Below, in pieces: positions 27,539 through 36,593 of a stretch of DNA of 42,361 nucleotides (positions are counted from its first letter, which is position 1; every line of letters begins with the position of its first letter). Origin of the DNA: Proteus myxofaciens ATCC 19692 (GTDB lineage: Bacteria; Pseudomonadota; Gammaproteobacteria; Enterobacterales; Enterobacteriaceae); contig NZ_LXEN01000042.1 of the NCBI RefSeq assembly GCF_001654855.1, positions 1 to 42,361 of the forward strand, in the 5' to 3' direction. The notes under the pieces were generated by a model that searched no databases, was not told where the DNA came from, and saw nothing but the letters and a program-made list of their open reading frames with translations. The position numbers and the translations under genes are program-made.

Positions 27539-27567
27539 CTATAATCGCCAGTTGTTCTCTTTTTTCG

Positions 27568-27596
27568 TTATGCCGATGGTGAAGACATCGGCATAA
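27568..27596 (+). terminator. Hairpin after the lipid operon
   Basis: An 11-bp perfect stem (TTATGCCGATG at 27568-27578, complement at 27586-27596) with a 7-base loop lies 30 bases after the CdsA-like stop. No strong T-run follows. A second, weaker arrangement (AGACGT at 27761, ACGTCT at 27785, then CTTTTTT) lies further on and could also end transcription. Confidence 0.55.
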
Positions 27597-27817
27597 TAAT
27601 CAATAATACTTAATGTCATAATCATTCATGTAATTAAACGCTTGTTTCAAAATTAGATGAAAAATCTATACTATTTTTTATATTATATTTCAAAATATTA
27701 GATACCCTCTTCTTTTTAGATGCTAATAAAATGACTTATTTTGATCGATTATAGTGGCTTAGACGTGAGCTATCTTTTACCCTAACGTCTCTTTTTTACA
27801 CTTAACTATTGATAATT

Positions 27818-28639
27818 ATGACAACTTGGCTACTTCTTGCTCTTTCTTTATTTTTACTAGGGTTTAATCGTTCATTATCACTATTAACATTAGCAATAAC
27901 TGCGATGAGTGGTTTCATAGCAGGAATTATTACATGGCAAGCGCTTCCTGTTATTTTCATTATTATTCTTTTAGCATTTGCTTACTCTCGCTATAAAACA
28001 CAGCCGTATCTTCGCGCAGCGATTATTCTTACACTCATCATTATTGCCAGTGGATTAACATTTCACTTTATTCCTGGCTTTAACAATATGCGTTACATTC
28101 CACGCTCATCTTTAGGAATACATAGTGCTCCATTTTCTTTTTATTTAAATACAGATAAAGCATTATTACCTTTTATTTTGCTTATTTTCACACCTATGCT
28201 TTTTGTGTGTACACCACTTAAAAAAGTCAGCAAATTAAAATGGGGGTTACTTTGTCTTGCCGTGCCTGCCCTTTTATTTCTTGCTGTCGCTCTCGGTGGA
28301 TTAGCTATTGAACCACATTGGCCAGAGTGGTTACCTGTTTTTATTTTGGCAAATCTCTTTTTCGTTTGCCTAGCTGAAGAGGCATTATTCCGAGGGGTTA
28401 TACAGCAGTATTTATCTCATTATTTACCACCTTATGTCGCACTTATTATAGCGGCAACACTTTTTGGTTTAGCACATTTTACGGGTGGGTTATTGCTAGT
28501 TATTTTTGCGTTATTAGCAGGAATAATATATGGGTTAGCGTGGATGTGGAGTGGACGTCTTTGGGTTGCCGTAATATTTCATTTTGCACTTAATCTTATG
28601 CACTTATTGCTATTTACTTACCCCTTTAAAATAGCTTAA
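27818..28639 (+). CDS. CPBP-family intramembrane metalloprotease
   Basis: This 273-residue, very hydrophobic inner-membrane protein has about eight helices and a C-terminal CPBP (Abi/Rce1) domain. The three active-site motifs are all present: EE-ALFRG with Glu187-Glu188, FGLAH with His220, and FHFALN with His255 (numbered from the ATG at 27818). Family members include the eukaryotic CAAX protease Rce1 and bacterial proteins linked to bacteriocin self-immunity; the substrate here is unknown. The open frame can begin with TTG at 27809, but the ATG at 27818 directly precedes the first hydrophobic helix and is preferred. It lies about 280 bp after the lipid operon and is probably independent of it. 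Confidence 0.83.
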   Translation: MTTWLLLALSLFLLGFNRSLSLLTLAITAMSGFIAGIITWQALPVIFIIILLAFAYSRYKTQPYLRAAIILTLIIIASGLTFHFIPGFNNMRYIPRSSLGIHSAPFSFYLNTDKALLPFILLIFTPMLFVCTPLKKVSKLKWGLLCLAVPALLFLAVALGGLAIEPHWPEWLPVFILANLFFVCLAEEALFRGVIQQYLSHYLPPYVALIIAATLFGLAHFTGGLLLVIFALLAGIIYGLAWMWSGRLWVAVIFHFALNLMHLLLFTYPFKIA

Positions 28640-29006
28640 TTATCTTTTTATTGTAGTAGTTACCTTCGCGTTTCACTCTTTTTTATGGTTAATTTCGCCA
28701 ATAAATAAAAATGAAGAGTGAAACGTGAAAGCCATCACATTATTAAACCACATAAATTCTGATTAGCCCCATCAACAGATGAGTTTTTTGTTAGTATGTT
28801 TATTCGCTTGTCTTTAAATAATCAAAATTTCATACAATATATAAAAAACCACACAGAACAAAAAAAGGTGCTTATAAGTCACCTCACTTCACTGTATTGT
28901 TGATAAAAAAAATAGATAAGCTTAGTTGCATGGCTATTATTGTGAGCAACACTATCTAAATCACATTTTCTGCTGATACTTTGCCTTTTACCACCAGGAT
29001 AAAAAT
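28640..29006. other. Non-coding region upstream of allS, with inverted repeat
   Basis: This 367-bp gap has no gene. It carries a 12-bp perfect inverted repeat (CGTTTCACTCTT at 28669-28680, complement at 28714-28725) around a 33-base spacer, shortly after the CPBP gene. A second near-palindrome, AGGTGCTTATAAGTCACCT, spans 28866-28884 in the probable allS promoter region. The first may be a terminator-like structure without a T-run; the second may be a regulator site. Confidence 0.5.
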
Positions 29007-29921
29007 ATGTTAGACCAAGAGATGATCCGCACTTTTATACAGGTTGCAGACTGCCAAAGTTTTACAAAAGCAGCCGATGCGCTCCATAAAACATCAGCAG
29101 CAATTAGTTATCGAATAAAAACGTTAGAAGAAAATATTGGAACACAACTTTTTAATCGTACAACAAGAACAGTCACACTCACTCCAGCAGGTGAATATTT
29201 ATTAGAAAAATGCCGCCAATGGATTGTTTGGCTAGAATCGATGCCTATTGAACTACAACAAATGAATGCAGGTGTTGAGCATCAAGTAAATATTGTCATT
29301 AATAATCTACTTTATGATAGAACGGCAGTGGCTAGTATGCTGGCATGTCTTCACCAACGTTTTCCATCAACACAATTTCATATTACTCGTCAAGTCTATA
29401 TGGGTGTTTGGGATGCGTTAATTAATGAAGATTACCATTTCGCTATCGGCGTTACAGGAAATGAATCGCTTAAGAATAATATTAATATTAGTGCAATGGG
29501 TGAAATTCAATGGCAATTTGTTGTTGCACCTAATCACCCACTTGCAGATATTGAAGGTGTACTTAGTGATGATCAAATGCGAATGTATTCAGCGGTAAAT
29601 GTTGAGGATACTTCACGTCACCTTTCAAAACGCACAGCGTGGCGATTATCAGGACAACATGAGATTCGTGTCCCCGATTTACATACAAAACTTGCATGTC
29701 ATTTAAAAGGGGTCGGTATCGGATTTTTGCCACTAAGTTTATGCAAACCATTAATAGATTGTGGGCAACTTATTGCTAAAGAGGTCAAAAATAGACGTCA
29801 TAATTCACCATTATCTTTAGCTTGGTGTGAAGATAAAAAAGGGGCTGTTGTCAGTTATTTAGTGGAATTATTTCAACAAGGCCATCCTAGTGTGCAATCT
29901 TTTTATGATCCCCTCAATTAA
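29007..29921 (+). CDS. allS: LysR-type regulator, AllS-like (allantoin/ureide pathway activator)
   Basis: This 304-residue LysR-family protein has an N-terminal winged helix-turn-helix (residues about 5-62: RTFIQVADCQSFTKAADAL, then AAISYRIKTLEE) and a C-terminal effector domain. It matches E. coli AllS closely, notably ESMPIELQQMNAGVEHQVNI, NIVINNLLYDRTAV, QVYMGVWDAL and KGVGIGFLPLSLCKP. AllS activates the ureidoglycolate/allantoin catabolic genes under anaerobic conditions in E. coli. Here it converges with the allFGHK-MFS operon. Its location supports it as the activator of that operon, although in E. coli it stands next to the allDCE unit, which is absent here. Its effector in this strain is not known. 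Confidence 0.88.
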   Translation: MLDQEMIRTFIQVADCQSFTKAADALHKTSAAISYRIKTLEENIGTQLFNRTTRTVTLTPAGEYLLEKCRQWIVWLESMPIELQQMNAGVEHQVNIVINNLLYDRTAVASMLACLHQRFPSTQFHITRQVYMGVWDALINEDYHFAIGVTGNESLKNNINISAMGEIQWQFVVAPNHPLADIEGVLSDDQMRMYSAVNVEDTSRHLSKRTAWRLSGQHEIRVPDLHTKLACHLKGVGIGFLPLSLCKPLIDCGQLIAKEVKNRRHNSPLSLAWCEDKKGAVVSYLVELFQQGHPSVQSFYDPLN

Positions 29922-29944
29922 AAAGGGCAAACCAAAGTTTGCCC
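29920..29944 (-). terminator. Terminator of the allFGHK-MFS operon
   Basis: An 8-bp perfect stem (GGGCAAAC at 29925-29932, GTTTGCCC at 29937-29944) with a CAAA loop is followed on the minus strand by five T. It sits in the 46-bp gap between the convergent MFS gene and allS. Confidence 0.9.
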
Positions 29945-29967
29945 CAATAATAATTAAATAATCGAGA

Positions 29968-31215
29968 TTATTTTGCAGCTTCTGCTTGTGGATTTTCTTT
30001 AATGAAAAGGCTCGCCACAATACCAATACAAATTAAGATAGCAGCGAAGTAGAATCCTGAATCCATACTCCCTGTTTTGTCTGATAAAAAGCCTGTTAAT
30101 GTTGGCGCAAAAACAGAGCCTAACATACCGATACAGTTATAAACCCCAAAGGATGTTCCTAACGCATGTCGAGGTGAGTTATCAGCTACAACGGCGACTA
30201 AAACTGGGTTAGTACTTATTTTACCCACAATACCATAAAGAATCAGTGCACCAATTAAGACAGGCATTGATTCTGACATAGGTACAGCAAGAATAGCGAC
30301 TAAAGAAAGCGGTAACATGATAAGTAGGACAGGTTTACGGCGACCTAATTTATCTGAGAACCAGCTAAATAACAGTGAACCTGGAATAGCAAACCATGGC
30401 ATTAAAGAAGCAATTGTTGAGATTTGAGTACCTGTAATACCACGCTCTGTTTCAAGATAATATGGTAACCACGTTACTAATACGAAGAAACCGTAAATAG
30501 AACAAAAAATAGTCACGTACGCGAGGTTTATATTACGATTACCAAACAAGTCTTTAAACGTTAATTTCGTTTTTTGTTTTGGTGTGTCTGAGCTAGCATC
30601 AGCTGGTACTTTGTTTTTTGGCTTATCTTTGATTATCCATAACATTACTAAACCAATAATAATAATGGGTACACCAATAATATAAAATGGAGTACGCCAA
30701 CTCATTCCCATTTCACCAACTGAAATACTTGAGATGTAATACCCAATTGATAGACCAAAGGCCATACCACTATTAATAATCGCGCTACCTAATGTAATAC
30801 GGTGTTTTGGTATCGCCTCAGAAGATAAACCATATTGTGGACCATAATAGAAACCTTGGAAAACCCCCACCATTACCCATGCAAACATAAAGGTAACGTA
30901 AGTTGGCATCATACCCGCAATAATGGTAAACCCGCCAAATAGAATAACCCCTGTAACTAAGACTTTTTTCTTACCTAAATAATCTCCAATAATGCCTGAT
31001 GGAATATTTAATGCAGTATATCCGATAAAGAAAATACTCATGATTGAACCAAGCTGTGCTTTGGTTAAATCAAATTCAGCACCAATATTCACCATTAATG
31101 GGCCAACAATAGCACGGCTACCATAAAGGGCAATCCAACCAAAGAAGAAGATTATTGTCAGCTTGACCCAATAAGGGACTTTGCCTTTACTCTCATTCAC
31201 TTGTGCATCGTTCAT
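29968..31215 (-). CDS. MFS transporter of the oxamate carbamoyltransferase operon
   Basis: This 415-residue, 12-helix major facilitator resembles the anion:cation symporter group (GlpT/ExuT-like N-terminus: FFGWIALYGSRAIVGPLMVNI, the GDYLGKKKVL loop between helices 2 and 3, and FSDKLGRRKPVL in the second half). A polar central loop lies near residues 200-222. AGGAG sits about 7 bases before the ATG. It is the last gene of the allF-allG-allH-allK operon, 24 bases after allK and before a good terminator. Position and family favour uptake of an organic anion such as oxalurate, or export of the product oxamate; this is inferred from context, not shown. E. coli does not have an MFS gene at this position as far as I recall. 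Confidence 0.8.
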   Translation of the reverse strand: MNDAQVNESKGKVPYWVKLTIIFFFGWIALYGSRAIVGPLMVNIGAEFDLTKAQLGSIMSIFFIGYTALNIPSGIIGDYLGKKKVLVTGVILFGGFTIIAGMMPTYVTFMFAWVMVGVFQGFYYGPQYGLSSEAIPKHRITLGSAIINSGMAFGLSIGYYISSISVGEMGMSWRTPFYIIGVPIIIIGLVMLWIIKDKPKNKVPADASSDTPKQKTKLTFKDLFGNRNINLAYVTIFCSIYGFFVLVTWLPYYLETERGITGTQISTIASLMPWFAIPGSLLFSWFSDKLGRRKPVLLIMLPLSLVAILAVPMSESMPVLIGALILYGIVGKISTNPVLVAVVADNSPRHALGTSFGVYNCIGMLGSVFAPTLTGFLSDKTGSMDSGFYFAAILICIGIVASLFIKENPQAEAAK

Positions 31216-31239
31216 AATGACGCTCCTGAAAGAATTTAA

Positions 31240-32145
31240 TTAAGACTTATAAATTAAAGTGCCAGACTGACCTTCAATAACCTGTTGGATATTTTGTAAT
31301 GCTCCTATATGCGCTTGTTGGCCTGTTGCATTTACAAAATCACTGACAGCCATGATTTTTGGTCCCATTGCCCCATCAGCAACCGCCATTGGTGCAAGTT
31401 CTTCTGGTGTAGCTTCACGAATAGCGGCTTGTTCTGGTGTTCCCCAATTTTTATAAATAGCATCAGCCTCTGTTAAAATAACAAAGTGTTCTGCATTTAA
31501 TTCACGAGAAATCAAAGCTGCCGTTAAATCTTTATCAATTACAGCTTCACTACCAATAAATTCATTATTTGTGTTATTAACAGGAATACCGCCACCGCCA
31601 CCACAAATAACAATATGACCTTTGTCTAATAAAAGTCTTACTGCTTCGATATCAATAATCTTTTTCGGTGTAGGTGATGGCACAACACGACGATAATGTT
31701 TTCCATCTTTTTTAAATGTCCATCGATATTGAGCGATTAAATTTTCTTTTTCTTCCTCATCATAAATAGGACCAATAAACTTACTAGGATCAGAAAAAGC
31801 AATATCATTAATATCGACTGTAACGCGAGTCATTACCGTTGTGATTTCTTGTGTCGGGTTATTTTGATTGATTTTTTGCATCATCATATAACCAATCATA
31901 CCTTGGCTTTCAGCTACCAAAATATCTAATGGATAAGCTGGAACGGCTTGATAAGCTAAGTTTTGTAATGCAAGTAATCCGACTTGCGGCCCATTTCCAT
32001 GTACTAATACAACACGGTATTCTTGCGCTAATTTATTAATGGTTTCCGACATTAATTCAATATTTTTATATTGATTTTCAGCTGATAAAACTTCCCCGCG
32101 CTGTAATAATGCATTTCCGCCTAACGCAATAACAATTGTTTTCAT
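31240..32145 (-). CDS. allK: Carbamate kinase AllK
   Basis: This 301-residue amino-acid-kinase-family enzyme catalyses carbamoyl phosphate + ADP to ATP + carbamate (then CO2 and ammonia). Conserved segments are VIALGGNALLQRG at the start, VLVHGNGPQVGLL near residue 46, the VVPSPTPKKIID region, ICGGGGGIPV near residue 200, the IDKDLTAALIS segment and MGPKIMAV near residue 264. Length fits E. coli YbcF/AllK (297) and ArcC. It directly follows allH by 45 bases and shares the operon, so its carbamoyl phosphate comes from AllFGH rather than from arginine deiminase. ATP would be made by substrate-level phosphorylation. Confidence 0.92.
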   Translation of the reverse strand: MKTIVIALGGNALLQRGEVLSAENQYKNIELMSETINKLAQEYRVVLVHGNGPQVGLLALQNLAYQAVPAYPLDILVAESQGMIGYMMMQKINQNNPTQEITTVMTRVTVDINDIAFSDPSKFIGPIYDEEEKENLIAQYRWTFKKDGKHYRRVVPSPTPKKIIDIEAVRLLLDKGHIVICGGGGGIPVNNTNNEFIGSEAVIDKDLTAALISRELNAEHFVILTEADAIYKNWGTPEQAAIREATPEELAPMAVADGAMGPKIMAVSDFVNATGQQAHIGALQNIQQVIEGQSGTLIYKS

Positions 32146-32190
32146 AATTATCCGTATCCGAATGTTTATATTAATTTTTATAAAAAAAGA

Positions 32191-33018
32191 TTAATTAATA
32201 CGCTGTTCTTGTTGTTTAGTTTGATAACCCATCCATAATCCCAATAATGTATCTGCGCCAGAATGATGACCAATAGAGAGAATTTCCAACATATCCTTAA
32301 AAATAATCTCTTTATTTTTTATTTTTTTTCCTAACTGAATTAAATAGGTAGAAAATATTCCCTGTGTGGCGTATTCCAGATAATGTTTACTAACAATCGT
32401 GGTGAGTGACGATAAAGGTAGTGTTTCATTAAAAAAATAACTAAGACTTTTTTCAGGCTCTACTAAATAATGCGCAAATAACATGCCAACCAGCATATCA
32501 TCTGAGCTTGGCGTCAATCCGGGGCCTTTACCTATAAACATTGCCCAGTTAACTGCATTACCTGCTAATTGATTCTGAAATAGCTTAGTAAATAATTTAA
32601 TTTCACTGATTTGCGCTATTTGACGGTAATTTTTTAAAGGTCCATATAGCCCTGTTGCAATCGTCGGTGATAGCAAAGAAAAAAAACTTTCTAACCAGCG
32701 TAAATCTAATTCCGCTTTATCTTTTATTCGCAAATTCTCAATATTACCTGCACATAATACGAGTTTATTTGCCAGCGTAATTTGCCTATCTTTAATCTTT
32801 ATAGTCAATGACGGATGGCACTGTTTAGCGAGATAATCAAAGTCATCTTGTGCCAATAGCCATCCCATTGGACTTAATCCTCTGCCTTCTCGATGAAAAG
32901 TCAGTAAGCGTTGTTGAGGGCAAATGAAATTCAACGCGTGATCGTAAATACCAACACATTTTAATTCACCATCAAAATGTGGAATATGTTGGCTAGTTTG
33001 AAGCGCTTGAATTTGCAT
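32191..33018 (-). CDS. allH: AllH, DUF2877 component of oxamate carbamoyltransferase
   Basis: This 275-residue cytoplasmic DUF2877 protein is equivalent to E. coli YlbF/AllH (271). It keeps the family's GKGPGLTPSSDD motif near residue 168 and the C-terminal GHHSGADTLLG motif. In E. coli, allF, allG and allH together were reported to encode the long-sought oxamate transcarbamylase, which phosphorolyses oxalurate to oxamate and carbamoyl phosphate; the job of each subunit is not fully defined. It sits between allG (42-base gap) and allK, the same order as in E. coli. It is intact. Confidence 0.88.
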   Translation of the reverse strand: MQIQALQTSQHIPHFDGELKCVGIYDHALNFICPQQRLLTFHREGRGLSPMGWLLAQDDFDYLAKQCHPSLTIKIKDRQITLANKLVLCAGNIENLRIKDKAELDLRWLESFFSLLSPTIATGLYGPLKNYRQIAQISEIKLFTKLFQNQLAGNAVNWAMFIGKGPGLTPSSDDMLVGMLFAHYLVEPEKSLSYFFNETLPLSSLTTIVSKHYLEYATQGIFSTYLIQLGKKIKNKEIIFKDMLEILSIGHHSGADTLLGLWMGYQTKQQEQRIN

Positions 33019-33060
33019 ATTGCCCCCTATTGCTGTGCTAATAATTAATAGCGTGCCTAA

Positions 33061-34326
33061 TTAAGCATCAATGCCTAATTCTTCGGCTAATGCTACAATC
33101 GCTTTTTCAAAGCAACCTAAAGGTGCGCGAACTGTACCAGCACCGATTTGACCAACACCCGGTTCTTTATGCGCAATACCTGTATTGATAAGCGGAGTAA
33201 TACCCGTTTCAACAACACGACGTGCATCTAATCCTAAACATGCACCTTGGAAATCCCATGTTGGGATTTGTAGCATCATATTGCGAGCAAGGTAGATTTC
33301 CGCCATTTCTTCGGTTACTTCACGCGCTGCATCCATACCACCAGATGCACCAACAAAGCGAGTGACGCCAGGTGCTGCTACCATCGCAGCACCACCGATA
33401 CCAAATGTTTCAGTAATTGCGCTGTCACCAATATCTGGGTTTGCATCTGCTTGGCTAAAGCCTGAGAAGAATAAACCTTGTGGCGTATTAACAGGTGCTG
33501 TAAACCATGTATCACCCATCCCACTAATTTTGATACCAAAGTTGCTACCATTACGGGTCATTACCGTGACGATAGTACCTTGTTTAATTTGTGCGCCTGC
33601 ATCCATAGCTGCTTTGCAGTAAGCCATTGCTAAATTCAGGAAGAATTGATCTGTAATGCTTAAGAATTTAGTAACTTTTGTGATTTCTTCATCAGCTAAA
33701 TCTAAAGTTGTGAGAATAGGTGCTAATTCACGTAGTAATAATGCAGATGCAGCGATGTTACGTTGGTGGAATTCATCACCCATAGTAATTGCTTGACCCA
33801 TAATTGCAGTCAAATCAATACCATTTTCAATGGTTGCTAACGCCGCTTTTAAGACTGGCGCTAAACTATTGCGCATCCAATGTAGACGTTCTTGAACATC
33901 AGGACCATAAGCACCAAAACGCATCACTTTACCAATACCTTCATTCATATTGCAGTAAGCATAGTTACCATGAACGTGGTTTTTAATCACTAGCATTGGC
34001 ATATGTGCAGAAGTGATCCCACCCATTGGTCCTACTGCATTAACGTTATGGCAAGGAATAAATTCAATTTCACCTGCTTCTAACATGGCTAATGCTTGAG
34101 CTTCATCTTTAGCCCAACCTTCAAATAATGAGGCACCGATACAGGCACCACGCACAGGGCCACTCATTTCTTCCCATGTTACAGGTGGACCTGCATGCAG
34201 TAATTTTTTACCTGTTTCTAATTGTGGAACGACTTCTTTCGCTAAGCTTACATCACACCAGTGAGGACGCGCTTCACGGATACGCTCGATAACAGCTTCA
34301 TTCGCTTGTTCGATAGTTGTGTACAT
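33061..34326 (-). CDS. allG: AllG, DUF1116 component of oxamate carbamoyltransferase
   Basis: This 421-residue DUF1116 protein matches E. coli YlbE/AllG (419). Recognisable segments are the GPPVTWEEMSGPVRGACIGA region near residue 46, the NAVGPMGGITSAHMPM segment, the YCNMNEGIGKVMRFGAYGP segment, TRNGSNFGIKISGMGDTWF and the late EPGVGQIGAGTVRAPLGCF. It is a soluble cytoplasmic protein expected to form a complex with AllF and AllH. It starts 12 bases after allF with AAGGAA upstream of the ATG, so the two are cotranscribed. There are no disrupted motifs. Confidence 0.9.
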   Translation of the reverse strand: MYTTIEQANEAVIERIREARPHWCDVSLAKEVVPQLETGKKLLHAGPPVTWEEMSGPVRGACIGASLFEGWAKDEAQALAMLEAGEIEFIPCHNVNAVGPMGGITSAHMPMLVIKNHVHGNYAYCNMNEGIGKVMRFGAYGPDVQERLHWMRNSLAPVLKAALATIENGIDLTAIMGQAITMGDEFHQRNIAASALLLRELAPILTTLDLADEEITKVTKFLSITDQFFLNLAMAYCKAAMDAGAQIKQGTIVTVMTRNGSNFGIKISGMGDTWFTAPVNTPQGLFFSGFSQADANPDIGDSAITETFGIGGAAMVAAPGVTRFVGASGGMDAAREVTEEMAEIYLARNMMLQIPTWDFQGACLGLDARRVVETGITPLINTGIAHKEPGVGQIGAGTVRAPLGCFEKAIVALAEELGIDA

Positions 34327-34338
34327 ATCTGCAATTCC

Positions 34339-36006
34339 TTATTTCAATTTCTTTAATATTTCAGCCAGTTTTTTATTACCACCTGCAACAGGCGCCCATT
34401 GATAATGAACAACCGCTGTACCACTTGATTGCAGATCATCTGCGAAGCTACGTAATCCTGCATTAATAACAGAGATCCCGTTTAGAAGAGGTGAGGTATC
34501 GGCGTGTACTTCAATTGGATGTGGCTGGATTAATTCTTTAGCTAATAAAACCGCCTCTGGTAGCGTATCCATGACAATGATGCCCGCTTCTTTTAGCTGT
34601 TTTTGTTGTTCACTACGATTTTGTGGATCGCTTTCAGTTCCCGTTATTGTGGCAATCGTAATGAGAGGATTTGCTTCACCGCGTTTTTCATTGAGCTTTT
34701 TAATTTCTTGAATTAAAGCACCAGCGGGATCTTGTGTTGCACCATAACCAATAACGAAATCGACGAGTAATACACCAACATCTGTTCTATTACTTAATTC
34801 ACTGATAAATTTATTACGTGTAGAAGGGTCGATCATTGGGTGTGGTTTACCTTGAGTATAAAAATCATCACCCATATCAATAATTTTATGACCATCAGCA
34901 TCAAGCATTGTGCCTTGCTTATGTTCATTATCCACAGCAATACTCAGCTTTTCAGAAAGTAACATGGCACATTCCGCAGCTAACGTACCACCTGCATAAA
35001 GTCCGATAATTTTTTTATCTGCAACTTTTGGTAATTCTGCTGCAATATCTTCAACACGGGCTAATTCAGCTGCAATACGTGCAGTTTCATCTAAAGTACG
35101 AGTAAAATAGATATTATCATCTTGGAATTTTTCAGGTGTTGTGCCTAAAAATTGAGCCACAATGGGCTTGTTGTGACGTTTCATTTCAGCAATGATTTTT
35201 TGACGAACTGCGGGTGCTGGTGGTTTTGAAACAAAAGCAATGACGCGAGTATTAGGATCAGCGGCAAGCATATTAATTGCTGTGATTGCGCTAATACCGC
35301 CAATTTGTTCAGTTAAGTCACGACCACCTAATCCGATAGAATGGGAGATCCCCTGGCGTTGTAAAACAATTTGAGAAGTGATTTCTTGGATACCCGTGCC
35401 TGAAGCACCGATGATGCCAATTGAACCTTGTGGCGCAATGTTAGCAAATGCAAGTGGCGCACCTGCGATATTTGCAGTACCGCAGTCAGGCCCCATGACA
35501 ATCAGCCCTTTTGATGAGGCTTTTTCTTTTAATGCTTTTTCATCTTCAATAGAGACGTTGTCAGAGAAAAGCATTACATTACAACCATCTTCTAAACCAG
35601 TGTCTGCTAATTCAGCCGCATACTCACCAGCAATAGAAATAAGTAGCATATTCGCATTTGGATTTTTCTGTTTAGCGGTGCGCCAACTACGAACTGTAGT
35701 CAGTTTATTACCACTTTTTTGACCATTAGCAATATCAGCCAGTGCTTCTTCTAAAGCACTAGAGATCATGTCGATAATCGCAGGATCATCAGATTCAGCT
35801 TTAATTGAAACACAAATATCGTTTGGTGTTGCATCGTTAAAGATGTCATGCCAGAAACCGGTGACATCAAGCAGAGATTTATTCGCTGGTGTACCCATCA
35901 TGACGGAAATTTCTTCCACTTCAGGGGCTTCACTTAATTTTCGGGAGATTATCATCAGGCTAACTGAATCCTGAAAGCTCCCTTTTTTAATAAAAGCATG
36001 GATCAT
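34339..36006 (-). CDS. allF: AllF (FdrA), acyl-CoA-synthetase-like component of oxamate carbamoyltransferase
   Basis: The protein is 555 residues, the same length as E. coli FdrA/AllF, which it matches from MIHAFIKKGSFQDSVSLMII to the C-terminal VVHYQWAPVAGGNKKL. The fold is that of succinyl-CoA synthetase alpha chain/acyl-CoA synthetase. A nucleotide-binding-like GIIGASGTGIQEITSQI lies near residue 196, MGPDCGTANIAG just before it, and a second domain starts near residue 330 (IGLYAGGTLAAECAMLL). It is the promoter-proximal gene of the operon. AAGGA lies 7 bases before the ATG. A CRP-like site lies about 175 bases upstream. fdrA was first noted in E. coli as a suppressor of dominant-negative ftsH mutations, hence its old name. 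Confidence 0.92.
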   Translation of the reverse strand: MIHAFIKKGSFQDSVSLMIISRKLSEAPEVEEISVMMGTPANKSLLDVTGFWHDIFNDATPNDICVSIKAESDDPAIIDMISSALEEALADIANGQKSGNKLTTVRSWRTAKQKNPNANMLLISIAGEYAAELADTGLEDGCNVMLFSDNVSIEDEKALKEKASSKGLIVMGPDCGTANIAGAPLAFANIAPQGSIGIIGASGTGIQEITSQIVLQRQGISHSIGLGGRDLTEQIGGISAITAINMLAADPNTRVIAFVSKPPAPAVRQKIIAEMKRHNKPIVAQFLGTTPEKFQDDNIYFTRTLDETARIAAELARVEDIAAELPKVADKKIIGLYAGGTLAAECAMLLSEKLSIAVDNEHKQGTMLDADGHKIIDMGDDFYTQGKPHPMIDPSTRNKFISELSNRTDVGVLLVDFVIGYGATQDPAGALIQEIKKLNEKRGEANPLITIATITGTESDPQNRSEQQKQLKEAGIIVMDTLPEAVLLAKELIQPHPIEVHADTSPLLNGISVINAGLRSFADDLQSSGTAVVHYQWAPVAGGNKKLAEILKKLK

Positions 36007-36180
36007 TATGATATCCTTAATGCATTTAATATATGTATGACATATATCTTTTTACATTTTGTTTTTTTGATAAATAGAAACCTATTTGCTTATGTTTTTA
36101 AGCAATATTAAATAAAATATTTAAATTAATTATGTTTTAATCTCTGCTTATAAACATACTCAATAAATAACGAAATGTAG

Positions 36181-36196
36181 AGTGACTAAAGTCACA
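36181..36196. promoter_or_regulatory. CRP-like binding site upstream of allF
   Basis: AGTGA-CTAAAG-TCACA matches the CRP consensus TGTGA-N6-TCACA at 9 of 10 conserved positions with the correct spacing, inside the longer palindrome GTGACTAAAGTCAC. It lies about 175 bases upstream of the allF start, a plausible activator position if the leader is about 100 bases long. Confidence 0.6.
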
Positions 36197-36503
36197 CTTA
36201 TTTATTGTAAAAAATTTTTATTCAATCCCGCATCATTTATTAAATAAATTATAATGAGACAAATTTTTTAATTTATAAAAAATTAAAATATAAAACGGCA
36301 ATAGAGTTAACTTTAATTTAACAATTAATAATGTAAAAACCACTATAAAACAAGGTGTTTAATAAAAAATAAACATAAGTGTAACATCGCAAAATAAATA
36401 ACAGTCATCAATAAATAAAAACTTAATTAAAATAGATAAATTTATATCCATATCTAAAAAACAAATAATAATATTTTTATTTATAATAATTATTAAAAAA
36501 AAT

Positions 36504-36593
36504 AAAATAGAACTACAATAAAGCTCTATAAATGATAATCAAAAAAACAAAATAGGACTATAATAAAGCTCTATAAACAATAATCAAAAAAGT
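36504..36593. repeat. 45-bp tandem direct repeat
   Basis: Two adjacent copies (36504-36548 and 36549-36593) are identical at 39 of 45 positions, and all six differences are transitions. Each copy contains the segment AATAAAGCTCTATAAA and the segment ATAATCAAAAAA. It lies midway between the divergent allF and DASS transporter genes. Confidence 0.85.

Noticed and set aside
31240-32145. Carbamate kinase as part of an arginine deiminase pathway (arcC)
   Set aside because: No arcA, arcB or arcD is nearby, and the gene is embedded in the allFGH order seen in E. coli, so allK is the better name.
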